Positions 1 to 8,871 of a stretch of DNA of 64,000 bases are shown here, one piece after another. Made by a program: the position numbers and the translations under genes. The notes under the pieces were generated by a model. It was not told where the DNA came from. It was given only the letters and a program-made list of their open reading frames with translations, and made no database searches. The stretch covers positions 64,317 to 128,316 of the forward strand of contig NZ_JAECZC010000003.1 in the NCBI RefSeq assembly GCF_016056305.1, read 5' to 3'. Position 1 is the first letter of the stretch. Each line of letters begins with the position of its first letter. The stretch is from Amazonocrinis nigriterrae CENA67 (GTDB lineage: Bacteria; Cyanobacteriota; Cyanobacteriia; Cyanobacteriales; Nostocaceae).

Positions 1-300
1 TACCATATAGTCAGAAGGATAAACAAGGCTATAACTTCCACCACCTCCGGCTAATAATTTCGCTAGCATCACTTCGTTAGAATCATATGCATCTATCAGC
101 ACTTTTATGCCAGTCTGATTACTAAAGGTTTGCAATAATTCGGGTTCGGAATATTGCGTCCAAGTATAAATATAGAGTTGGCCACTTTGACCAGAGTTAG
201 TAGGATTTGCCCGCACTTCAGCCAGTCTCCAGCCGCAACCCGCTAAAGACAAACTAGAAATCGCTGCTATTCCTTGTAAAAACTGTCGTCTGTTAGTCAT
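1..300 (-). CDS. potD: Polyamine-type ABC transporter substrate-binding lipoprotein, PotD-like (partial, N-terminal 100 residues)
   Basis: Only the first 100 codons lie in the window; the gene runs off the left edge. The N-terminus begins MTNRRQFLQG, followed by a hydrophobic stretch and LAGC (Cys22). This resembles a signal peptide with a twin-arginine-like start and a lipobox, so the protein is probably a lipoprotein facing the periplasm. The mature part (YIYTWTQYSEPELL, then VLIDAYDSNEVMLAKL, then YPSDYMV) matches the start of spermidine/putrescine-binding PotD/PotF proteins. It starts 4 nt after the stop of the upstream ATPase gene on the same strand, so the two are co-transcribed. The ligand (spermidine, putrescine or another cation) cannot be told from this fragment. 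Confidence 0.85.
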   Translation of the reverse strand, partial: MTNRRQFLQGIAAISSLSLAGCGWRLAEVRANPTNSGQSGQLYIYTWTQYSEPELLQTFSNQTGIKVLIDAYDSNEVMLAKLLAGGGGSYSLVYPSDYMV

Positions 301-304
301 TTGA

Positions 305-1432
305 CTATTGACCAATAGCTAAACAATCACTTTCTGCCCAAGAAGCATAAATAGGTGTGTCACGGTCTGGCAAATTGCCAAAAGTATTGGGTTGCAAAAC
401 ACTGATGTTGATACCGTTTTTTAATTCCACAACATAATTAACATGAGTTCCCAAATACATAACATTCACTAGCCGTCCCTCAAAGCAATTATGCAATACA
501 GTAGGCTGATAAAGTGAGAGTTGAATTTTCTCTGGACGCACACTAACTACTACTGTTTGTGCTAACTCAGTTGGTGTATCTTCAGTGCGAGTTACTACAA
601 TTGTGAGTCCTGTTTTTGTGATAATTTGTACACAAGAAGATTCCACCACAGCGATTTCACCAGTGAATAAATTAGTATCACCAATAAAATCAGCGACAAA
701 AGATGTTAAGGGACGTTCGTAAATTTCGCTGGGAGTGCCGATTTGTTCAATTTTGCCTTGATTCATCACAGCAATGCGATCGCTCAAGGATAACGCCTCT
801 TCTTGGTCATGTGTCACCATGACAAAGGTCAATCCCAAATCTCTATGTAAATTTGATAACTCGACCTGCATTTCCTTACGCAGCTTTAAATCCAACGCCC
901 CCAACGGTTCATCTAGTAATAGAACAGCAGGACGGTTGACTAAGGCCCTAGCTAAGGCGACTCGCTGCTGTTGTCCACCAGATAATTGATGGGGAAAACG
1001 CGATCGCAAACTTTCCATTTTTACGAGCTTGAGAGCATCTTTAACTCTGTCTTCAATTGTTGATTTGTGGATTTTTTGCAGACGCAATCCGAAAGCAATG
1101 TTATCCCACACATTCAAATGGTTAAACAAAGCATAGCTCTGAAATACAGTATTGACAGGCCGACGGTAAGGTGGCACATTATTCATCGGCTGACCCTGAA
1201 TTAACAGCTTGCCAGCATCGACTGTTTCAAACCCAGCGATTAAGCGTAATGTCGTTGTCTTGCCGCAACCAGAGGGGCCAAGAATACTAAAGAATTCCCC
1301 CTGCCTAACATCCAAGTCTATTCCGTGTATCGCTGGTTCCTCGTTAAAAAACTTGAACACGTTACGCAGTTCAACATCAAGTGCCTGAAAAGCCGCTATC
1401 CCCCTCTGATTCTGCATGACAGTTTGAGCCAT
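305..1432 (-). CDS. potA: Polyamine-type ABC transporter ATP-binding protein PotA
   Basis: This is the cytoplasmic ATPase that powers import of the ligand bound by the adjacent PotD-like protein. Visible motifs are Walker [10 protein letters not shown], the signature [15 protein letters not shown], Walker [12 protein letters not shown] and the H-loop VTHDQEEAL. About 130 residues follow, typical of the TOBE domain of the PotA/CysA/MalK group. The frame is open further upstream to 1474, but the ATG at 1432 ([11 protein letters not shown]) is preferred because the extra residues look unlike the family; 1417 is another option. It overlaps nothing and precedes potD by 4 nt. The permease genes, or a fused permease, must lie beyond the left edge. 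Confidence 0.9.
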   Translation of the reverse strand: MAQTVMQNQRGIAAFQALDVELRNVFKFFNEEPAIHGIDLDVRQGEFFSILGPSGCGKTTTLRLIAGFETVDAGKLLIQGQPMNNVPPYRRPVNTVFQSYALFNHLNVWDNIAFGLRLQKIHKSTIEDRVKDALKLVKMESLRSRFPHQLSGGQQQRVALARALVNRPAVLLLDEPLGALDLKLRKEMQVELSNLHRDLGLTFVMVTHDQEEALSLSDRIAVMNQGKIEQIGTPSEIYERPLTSFVADFIGDTNLFTGEIAVVESSCVQIITKTGLTIVVTRTEDTPTELAQTVVVSVRPEKIQLSLYQPTVLHNCFEGRLVNVMYLGTHVNYVVELKNGINISVLQPNTFGNLPDRDTPIYASWAESDCLAIGQ

Positions 1433-1726
1433 AATCCTCAGTAGAATGCCGTAAATTAAAGTATGAAGTATCAAGGATGAAAGATGAAATGCTTATCCTT
1501 CGGTATCAGTTAAGGGGCACAGCTTGATCTGTGAAATCTTAACTTGACAGTATGGGTGCAAAACCTTACACCCTTTCACTTTTCATCCTTCAGTGAACGC
1601 CCTGATTTATTGTATCCACCAAAAACTCATGATTGGGAATATACTTTCTGGATTGTTACACGATGAATAGCCAGTAGAAGTTTAGGGGAAACATATACAA
1701 GTCATACTAATTTTGAGATTTATCCC

Positions 1727-3580
1727 ATGTCTTTATTTCCATCCTCTCTACCGAGTAGCAAAAAAGATATACGAACAGTCGGGCGTGGTTTCCAGTCAAT
1801 ATTTTTAATTGCATTTACCCTACTAATGTGCGCTGGTATTCAGGCTCGTTTGGCATATTTACAAATTGCTGAAGGGCCAAAACTCCGGCAACGAGCAGAG
1901 GCAAACCGAGTCCGAACGATCGCTAAACAACCAGAACGAGGTAATATTTTTGACCGTAATGGCAAATTGTTAGCTAGTACACGCTATCCTCATTCTGTAT
2001 ACCTATGGCCAATGGCACATACTAAGCCTTCTTGGTCAGTGATGGCAAGACGTTTAGAGCAAATTCTTCACATTTCGCAAGAAGAGATGGAAAAGAAACT
2101 AATTGAAGCAGGCCCCAACTCTTCTTCACTCATCCGTATTGCTCGTGACTTGAGCGAAGCACAAATCACAGCCTTGAAAGAGTATGAAAATGAACTGCCA
2201 GAGGTGCAAATCAATACAGAAGCTGTTCGCTACTATCCCCAAGGTGAAGAATTAGCTCATGTGCTGGGATATACACGAGAACTGACTCCAGCACAGTTAA
2301 AAGATAAGAAAGAGCAAGGCTATCGACTGGGAGATGTAATCGGTCAGATGGGGATCGAAAAGGCTTATGAAAATAATCTGCGGGGTGAATGGGGTGGTCA
2401 ACAGGTAGAAGTGGATGGCAAAGGACGACCCATGCGGGTTTTGGGAGAAAAAGAGGCAAAGTCTGGTAAAGATTTACACTTGACAATCGATTTAGATGTA
2501 CAAAAGGCAGCGGTAAAAGCTTTGGGAAACCACGAAGGTGCGATCGTGGCAATTGACCCCAATAACGGTGCTATCTTAGCAATGGTTTCTTATCCTACCT
2601 TTGATCCCAATATTTTCTCTAAGCAAAAACTTTCTGAACACGATTGGCAAAGTGTACAAGGTAAACAACATCCTTTAGTTAATCGTGCTTTGAGTGCTTT
2701 TCCACCCGCCAGCACCTTCAAAATTATTACTACAACCGCTGGGTTGGAATCAGGTGAATTTTCTCCTGATACAGTATTAGAAACTTTCGGTTCCCTTACC
2801 ATTGGTGGGGTAACTTTTAGTGAATGGAATCATGCTGGATTTGGGCCATTGGGATTTCCGAAAGCGATCGCTATGAGTAGTGATACATTCTTTTATCAAG
2901 TTGGTAGAAAAGTCGGTGGCCCAACTTTGATTGAATGGAGTCGCAAATATGGATTTGGTCAAAAAACCGGTATTGAGTTTGCCGATGAAGAATCAAAAGG
3001 CTTGGTTCCGGATGAAGCATGGAAACAGAAAGTGATGAAGATGCCTTGGACAATAGGTGACACCATCAACATGTCAATTGGTCAAGGCGCTCTGCAAGTG
3101 ACACCCCTACAATCAGCTATTATGTTTTCTGTTCCTGCTAATGGTGGCTATCGAGTGAAACCACATTTACTCAAAGACCATGAACAAGCAAAAAGCTGGC
3201 GAGAATCGTTAAATATGAAGCCAATAACTATCAGCGTTATCCGCGATGGGCTACGTAAGGTAGTGACTGAAGGTACAGGTAAGCATTTGAATGTACCATC
3301 AATTGCCGCAGCATCAGGAAAAAGTGGTACTGCGGAAGCAGGTGCTGGTCGCCCGAATCATACTTGGTTTGGTGCTTATGCCCCCAGTAATCAACCAGAA
3401 ATCGCAGTTGTGGCCTTTGGTGAAAACTCTGGGGATCATGGTGGAACGGTTTGTGGGCCGATGGTCTTACAAGTGCTAGAAGCTTATTTTTCTCATAAGT
3501 ACCCAGGCAAGTACGCACAATCTGACTCAAAAGATTCACAAACCAAAGTTCATAATTCAACATCTACCACTGGAGACTAA
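1727..3580 (+). CDS. mrdA: Penicillin-binding protein 2 (peptidoglycan transpeptidase), first tandem copy
   Basis: Monofunctional class B transpeptidase that cross-links septal or lateral-wall peptidoglycan in the periplasm. One membrane anchor lies at about residues 24-46. It is followed by the PBP dimerisation domain (RAEANRVRTIAKQPERGNIF) and the transpeptidase domain. The catalytic SxxK is Ser329-Thr-Phe-Lys332, the SxD motif is Ser384-Ser-Asp386 (PBP2 uses SxD), and KSGT begins at Lys532. At 617 residues it has the usual PBP2 length. A homologous PBP2 gene follows 0.8 kb downstream on the same strand. The last 25 residues are Ser/Thr/Lys-rich and not shared with the second copy. No mreBCD or rodA is in the window. 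Confidence 0.93.
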   Translation: MSLFPSSLPSSKKDIRTVGRGFQSIFLIAFTLLMCAGIQARLAYLQIAEGPKLRQRAEANRVRTIAKQPERGNIFDRNGKLLASTRYPHSVYLWPMAHTKPSWSVMARRLEQILHISQEEMEKKLIEAGPNSSSLIRIARDLSEAQITALKEYENELPEVQINTEAVRYYPQGEELAHVLGYTRELTPAQLKDKKEQGYRLGDVIGQMGIEKAYENNLRGEWGGQQVEVDGKGRPMRVLGEKEAKSGKDLHLTIDLDVQKAAVKALGNHEGAIVAIDPNNGAILAMVSYPTFDPNIFSKQKLSEHDWQSVQGKQHPLVNRALSAFPPASTFKIITTTAGLESGEFSPDTVLETFGSLTIGGVTFSEWNHAGFGPLGFPKAIAMSSDTFFYQVGRKVGGPTLIEWSRKYGFGQKTGIEFADEESKGLVPDEAWKQKVMKMPWTIGDTINMSIGQGALQVTPLQSAIMFSVPANGGYRVKPHLLKDHEQAKSWRESLNMKPITISVIRDGLRKVVTEGTGKHLNVPSIAAASGKSGTAEAGAGRPNHTWFGAYAPSNQPEIAVVAFGENSGDHGGTVCGPMVLQVLEAYFSHKYPGKYAQSDSKDSQTKVHNSTSTTGD

Positions 3581-3828
3581 AAAATTGGAATTGGGCATGG
3601 GGCATGGGGCATGGAGGAGGCAGTGCGTTGCAAAGCCAGTTGCGTGGTGAGGCAACGCGGTCTTGGGGGTTCCCCCCATGAGCGATTGCCGAAAGGGTTT
3701 CCCGACTTGAGCAAACTGGCGTGAGGTTTCCTCGTTGAGTGCAACTGCCGTCATGGGGCAGGAAAAAATCTCCAACGCCCTATGTGCTATGCCTTATTTC
3801 CAACCTCAACAAATAATCTAGCTGTGTA

Positions 3829-3924
3829 ATACCAATTCTCTAAAATGAGGCAACACATTCAAACCCCCAAAGCCATGCCATATAAGACTTTCTTAATTAC
3901 GAATTACGAATTACGAATTGGTGT
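3829..3924. repeat. MITE-like element with short terminal inverted repeats, copy 1
   Basis: It starts ATACCAATTC and ends GAATTGGTGT, an imperfect inversion of the start. Inside are CTCTAAAAT, CAACACATTCAAACCCC, ATATAAGACTTTCTTAATTAC and tandem GAATTAC units. The same order of blocks is found at 10968-11070. It contains no coding capacity. Confidence 0.7.
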
Positions 3925-4105
3925 AAGTCTTGAAAATATGAATTTACCTCGCGCAAAGACGAGGCAGCGCAGTCTTGGGGGTTCTCCATCAAGACGGCAA
4001 GTGGACTCACCTCCTATTGATGTCAACTTAAGCCTTGGCGAATAGAAGTCCCGGCTACATATGCGAAGTCTGCCTCCGCAGAAAGCGCGGAAAATTAAGG
4101 GTTTG

Positions 4106-4125
4106 AAACCCACGAAGGTGGGTTT
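4106..4125 (+). terminator. Rho-independent-type terminator between the PBP2 genes
   Basis: AAACCCAC, loop GAAG, GTGGGTTT, followed by TGTTTGTGTTG. The stem is 8 bp and a T-rich run follows on the plus strand. It could end transcription before the second PBP2 gene, suggesting that the second copy has its own promoter. Confidence 0.5.
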
Positions 4126-4367
4126 TGTTTGTGTTGACGCGGTTTTTAACCGCCCATTTGCCGTTAAGTTGACTTATAAGTCTTATTGCTATTGATAAAA
4201 GTTGCTGTATATCAGAGGGGCGTTGCTCAATAAAATAAGAAGTGTAAAGGCTCACAGTTGATCCTTTATAATCGATACTTCTCCTAATTGCTTTTTAGCT
4301 AAAGACTTGGAGTAAGTATAGAGGCATTGTATACAGATAACACTGGTTTAAGAACTCTCTTTGTCTT

Positions 4368-6182
4368 ATGACTTTATTGCAACCACCTCCAATTAGCGTC
4401 AAAAAAGAAACTCGCACAGTAGGACGGAGTTTTCAATCTCTATTTTTAATTATATTTACCTTATCAATGACCACTGGTATAGCTATTCGTTTAGCATACT
4501 TGCAAATTGTTGAAGGGCCGAAACTCAGACAAAGAGCAGAAGCAAACCGAATTCGGATCATTCCTAAACAGCCAGAGCGGGGTAATATTTTTGACAACAA
4601 GGGCAAACTGTTAGCCAGTACCCGCTATTCTCGTTCTGTATATTTATGGCCGATGGCACATACCAAGCGTTCTTGGTCGATTGTGGCTCCCCGTCTAGAG
4701 AAAATTCTCGGAATTCCCCAAGAAGAGATAGAAAAGAAACTAGAAGAGGCTGGTGCTAATTCTTCTTCACTGATCCGCATTGCTCGTGACCTCAACGAAG
4801 CACAAATCACAGCTTTAAAGGAGTATGAAAACGAACTCCAAAATGTCGAAATACATACTGATGCGGTTCGTTATTATCCTCATGGAAAAGAATTGGCTCA
4901 TGTGTTAGGTTATACGCGCGAGTTGACCCCAGAACAATTAAACCAAAAGAAAGACGAAGGCTACCAACTGGGAGATGTGATTGGTCAGATGGGGGCTGAA
5001 AAGGCATATGAGAAAATACTAAGGGGCGAATGGGGAGGTCAGCAGGTAGAAGTAGATGGTGCTGGACGACCACTGAGAGTTTTGGGAGAAAAACAGGCAA
5101 AACCTGGTAAAGATTTACACCTAACTATAGATTTAGATTTGCAAAAATCAGCAGCTAATGCTTTAGGCGATCGCGATGGAGCGATCGTTGCAATCGATCC
5201 CAAAAACGGTGCTGTCTTAGCAATGGTATCTCACCCCACCTTTGATCCCAATATCTTCTCTAAGCAAAAACTCTCCCAAAAAGATTGGGAAATGGTACAA
5301 GGTGCAGATCATCCCTTGGTTAATCGTGCCCTGAGTGCTTTTCCACCCGCCAGTACCTTTAAAATTGTCACTGCGACTGCTGGACTAGAATCGGGTAAAT
5401 TTTCTCCTAGCACGGTGCTACAAACCTATGGTTCTCTAAACATTGGCGGCACCCGTTTTGGTGAGTGGAACCATGCGGGATTTGGGTCATTGGGTTTTGT
5501 AGGGGCATTGCAATGGAGTAGTGATACTTTCTTCTATCAAATTGGTAGAGGAGTCGGTGGCCCAACTTTAATTGAATGGACTCACAAGTATGGATTTGGC
5601 AAGAAAACCGGCTTTGAGTTCGTCAATGAAGAAGCAAAAGGTTTAGTGCCAGATGAAATATGGAAGCAGAAAGTTTGGAAAATGCCTTGGACTGTTGGCG
5701 ACACCATTAATATGTCAATTGGTCAAGGTGCCTTACAAGCCACACCTTTACAAGCCGCGGTCATGTTTGCTGTGCCAGCCAATGGTGGTTATCGAGTTCA
5801 ACCACATTTGCTTAAAGACAATGAACAAGCAAAAAGCTGGCGAGAATCCTTGAATCTGAAACCAACAACCGTAAAAATTCTCCGCGAAGGATTGCGAAAA
5901 GTAGTGGCTGAAGGTACAGGTAAAGCTTTGAATCAGCCAACAATTCCGACCGTCGCTGGTAAGAGTGGCACCGCTGAAGCATGGAAGGGTCGAGTCAAAC
6001 AAAATCACGCTTGGTTTGGTGCTTATGCTCCCGCCGATAAACCTGAAATCGTAATCGTAGCATTTGCTGAACATTCCGGTGGTGGTGGTGGTAGTGTTGC
6101 CGCGCCAATGATTCTAAAAATCATGGAAGATTATTTCCAACGTCAGCATCCTGACAAGTATCAAAAACCAAAAACTCAATAA
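4368..6182 (+). CDS. mrdA: Penicillin-binding protein 2 (peptidoglycan transpeptidase), second tandem copy
   Basis: A second class B PBP of 604 residues, alignable with the upstream copy from end to end. It has the same N-terminal anchor, the RAEANRIRIIPKQPERGNIF block, PPASTFKI (catalytic SxxK), WSSDTFFYQ (SxD) and GKSGTAEAW (KSGT). All catalytic motifs are intact, so both copies should be active enzymes. The copies differ mainly in the C-terminal tail and in substitutions spread along the sequence, which indicates an old duplication. Which of the two is the housekeeping elongation PBP cannot be decided. Duplicated PBP2 genes could serve different cell types, such as vegetative and differentiated cells, but that is inference. 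Confidence 0.93.
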   Translation: MTLLQPPPISVKKETRTVGRSFQSLFLIIFTLSMTTGIAIRLAYLQIVEGPKLRQRAEANRIRIIPKQPERGNIFDNKGKLLASTRYSRSVYLWPMAHTKRSWSIVAPRLEKILGIPQEEIEKKLEEAGANSSSLIRIARDLNEAQITALKEYENELQNVEIHTDAVRYYPHGKELAHVLGYTRELTPEQLNQKKDEGYQLGDVIGQMGAEKAYEKILRGEWGGQQVEVDGAGRPLRVLGEKQAKPGKDLHLTIDLDLQKSAANALGDRDGAIVAIDPKNGAVLAMVSHPTFDPNIFSKQKLSQKDWEMVQGADHPLVNRALSAFPPASTFKIVTATAGLESGKFSPSTVLQTYGSLNIGGTRFGEWNHAGFGSLGFVGALQWSSDTFFYQIGRGVGGPTLIEWTHKYGFGKKTGFEFVNEEAKGLVPDEIWKQKVWKMPWTVGDTINMSIGQGALQATPLQAAVMFAVPANGGYRVQPHLLKDNEQAKSWRESLNLKPTTVKILREGLRKVVAEGTGKALNQPTIPTVAGKSGTAEAWKGRVKQNHAWFGAYAPADKPEIVIVAFAEHSGGGGGSVAAPMILKIMEDYFQRQHPDKYQKPKTQ

Positions 6183-6354
6183 TTAGCCTTCAAGGTTGTT
6201 TGAAAAAACCTATGGATTTGTAAATAAATACATAAGTAGGGTAGCAATGCTGTGCTATCCTACAGCAGTTTGTGTTCTAGCCAGTTGAAAATTCCTGCAT
6301 AACACTTTTATTTCACAAAGTCAGGCATATAGATTTGCGATAATACTGCTATTT

Positions 6355-8682
6355 GTGAAACAGTTTGTGCAGTTTGCAATGAACTATCAATCTGGGGATG
6401 AGTTTTTACAGGACATGCCGCTAATTTTGGCAGGGCCAATCCTAAAACATGTAGAACCTGAATCGGTTACGGTTTGGGTAGCGCTGAAATTGCCTTGTCA
6501 GGTAGAACTCAAGGTCTATGACACCACAAATGATGGTACTGTTATAGGCAATTCTTTACTAGAGGGAAGACGCTCTACCGTTGCTTTGGGAAAATCGCTG
6601 CATGTTGTGGCAGTAACAGCTCGATTAACACAAAGGGAATGTCTGAGTAGCGATCGCATTTACGCCTATGACCTCCAATTCACTCAGCAGACTTCCCAGA
6701 CTCAGCAAACTTTGCAACAAGCCTTGCTCTCCAATCGCTTTGCTAGTGTTAACATCAGCTATTTTGCACATCAAAAACCAACATTTGTCCTGTCACCTTT
6801 GCATCTGGAGGATTTACGAATTGTGCATGGTTCCTGTCGCAAACCTCATGGACATGGGTTCGATGCACTACCCATCTTAGATTGTCTGATCGAAGAAACC
6901 GCAAATCAGCCGCGACTGCGCCCCCATCAACTTTTCCTGACTGGCGACCAAATTTATGGAGATGATGTTGCTGAACCTTTGTTGTGGGCATCCACTATGC
7001 TTGGTGACGCACTACTGAGTTGGGAAGAGCAACTACCAGTGGTTCAAAAGCAAGCCACAGATGTTGCCTATTACAAACCCAAGCAGTTACCTCCCGGATA
7101 TCGGGCTGAGGTAGTGACTCACCAAGCTGGTTTCACCGCAGGATTAGACAATAAACACGCCAAAGTTGCCAGTCACCTCCTCAGCCTTGGTGAGTATTAC
7201 GCATCTTACTTGTTAACTTGGTCACCGATGTGTTGGCCTGCCGCTTTCCCCAAGGGACGGGAAATAGCGGGGACTGGTAAACCGAGTCGGCAATGGAATC
7301 GACAAGTTCGCACAATGCAGCAATTTATTCACACCCTCTGGAAAGTGCGACGCGCACTGGCAAATATTCCTGTATATAACATCTTTGATGATCATGATGT
7401 GAGCGATGACTGGAACCTCAATCAAGCATGGTGTCTGCGGGTGCTGGGGCGACCATTGGGGCAACGAAGCGTACAAAATGCTTTGTTAGCTTATGCAGTT
7501 TTTCAGGCATGGGGTAATACACCCCATCAATTTGCAGCTGGTACATCTGGAGAAAAATTATTGGCCGCGGCTCAAGACTGGTCTGCTTCCCAAGGTATGG
7601 ACACAGCTGCTTATGATGCGATCGCTCGTTACCTGGGAATGCCACCTACTAACCCACACACTGGTTTACCTGAGTTTGTCAAAGATGGCTCTGTATTTAT
7701 CCTCAAGCGACACCCAGAAGCACTCACCTGGCACTATACGGTACAAAGTCATTGCCATGAAGTGATTGTTTTAGATACACGCACATGGCGAGGCTACCCG
7801 GTTGACAAAAAAACAACCGCACCTCCCATGCTCCTATGCCCACAAGCCTTTGAGCGTCAAGTCTTCTTGCCTTTACAACAAGCATCTAGGATGCAAACCA
7901 CATTGCTGATTGCACCTACCAATCTATTTGGATTGCAAGTAATCGATTGGATTCACCATTGGCAGTTAGAACGCGATCAAGTTTTTTCTACAGATGTTGG
8001 TGATGCTTGGAACATTAATTTAGGAGCATTGGCGCAATTTTTAACTATTCTCTTTGAGCAACGTCATCAAGTTGTGGTTCTGTCTGGAGATATTCACTAT
8101 AGTTCTGCTGTCCGCATGTCTTATGCAACTACTGATCCAAATTCTCGAACGAAATCTGTCTTAATCCAGTTAACTGCTAGTGCATTGAAGAACGAAGAAA
8201 CTATTACTCGCATCTTGCATACACGGCTGAAAGACTGGCTTTTACCCGAAAAAGTACGCCATTGGATTGGCTGGTCTCATCCACCAAATATGGTAGAACG
8301 AAAAGCCAGACTATTTCGCCGCCAGCCACAGCCGCGAATCAAACCCGACTGGGTTTGTGCGCTAGAGTGGGTTCCTCGACAAAATACTCATCTACCTGAT
8401 TTTGGAGCTAATTTACCGTGGCTTTTGACTCCCCAAGAAAAAGCCAAAAATTACAAATGGCGATGGTTACAGCGTCTCATGTTTTGGAAATCTCCCCGGT
8501 TTCAAGATGGGCGAGAAGTCGTTGGATTTAATAATTTAGCCCTAGTTCAGTTTGAGTTAACAGCCAACGCTTCTTACAAAGTAATTCAAGATTTGTACTG
8601 GTTTTCTTCCTGGTATCCTACACAAATTGTTTATAGCCGCTTTCAGAGTGAGCTTGTGCATAACGAGTCTTTGTGGAAGTGA
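6355..8682 (+). CDS. PhoD-like phosphatase / metallophosphoesterase family protein
   Basis: Large (775-residue) member of the PhoD-like phosphatase group. An N-terminal domain (MPLILAGPILKHVEPESVTV) resembles the fibronectin-like PhoD N-domain. Metal-site motifs follow: GDQIYGDD, then IFDDHDVSDDWN, then VVLSGDIHYSS. The family hydrolyses phosphate mono- or diesters using Fe/Ca, but this long cyanobacterial branch is not characterised and the substrate is unknown. No signal peptide is visible, unlike secreted PhoD. The start is uncertain: GTG 6355, ATG 6379 or ATG 6418 are all in frame, and the last fits the conserved N-domain best. It stands alone between unrelated genes. Confidence 0.8.
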   Translation: MKQFVQFAMNYQSGDEFLQDMPLILAGPILKHVEPESVTVWVALKLPCQVELKVYDTTNDGTVIGNSLLEGRRSTVALGKSLHVVAVTARLTQRECLSSDRIYAYDLQFTQQTSQTQQTLQQALLSNRFASVNISYFAHQKPTFVLSPLHLEDLRIVHGSCRKPHGHGFDALPILDCLIEETANQPRLRPHQLFLTGDQIYGDDVAEPLLWASTMLGDALLSWEEQLPVVQKQATDVAYYKPKQLPPGYRAEVVTHQAGFTAGLDNKHAKVASHLLSLGEYYASYLLTWSPMCWPAAFPKGREIAGTGKPSRQWNRQVRTMQQFIHTLWKVRRALANIPVYNIFDDHDVSDDWNLNQAWCLRVLGRPLGQRSVQNALLAYAVFQAWGNTPHQFAAGTSGEKLLAAAQDWSASQGMDTAAYDAIARYLGMPPTNPHTGLPEFVKDGSVFILKRHPEALTWHYTVQSHCHEVIVLDTRTWRGYPVDKKTTAPPMLLCPQAFERQVFLPLQQASRMQTTLLIAPTNLFGLQVIDWIHHWQLERDQVFSTDVGDAWNINLGALAQFLTILFEQRHQVVVLSGDIHYSSAVRMSYATTDPNSRTKSVLIQLTASALKNEETITRILHTRLKDWLLPEKVRHWIGWSHPPNMVERKARLFRRQPQPRIKPDWVCALEWVPRQNTHLPDFGANLPWLLTPQEKAKNYKWRWLQRLMFWKSPRFQDGREVVGFNNLALVQFELTANASYKVIQDLYWFSSWYPTQIVYSRFQSELVHNESLWK

Positions 8683-8871
8683 GCAGGGGAGCTATTGACC
8701 AGGGGAACTCGGGGCCCCCACGACCGGAGGGAGTGGGGATTAGGGGCACAGGGGAGCTATTGAGCAGGGGAGATGAAAAACAAGGAAAATAATTCTTTAC
8801 TCCAGCATAGCTGTCTCCTGCCTCCAGCATAGCTGCCTTCTGCCTCCTGCCTTCCACCTCCTACCTCTTGC

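Larger units (their letters stand above)
3581..4367 (+). other. Repeat-filled spacer between the two PBP2 genes
   Basis: No convincing gene. The spacer holds GGCATGG tandem units (about 3595-3615) and a mosaic of cyanobacterial interspersed repeats (about 3620-3760, with a related fragment at 3950-4010). It also holds a MITE-like 96-bp element (3829-3924) and a terminator-like hairpin (4106-4125). Short open frames here have no recognisable product and consist largely of repeat sequence. Confidence 0.7.
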
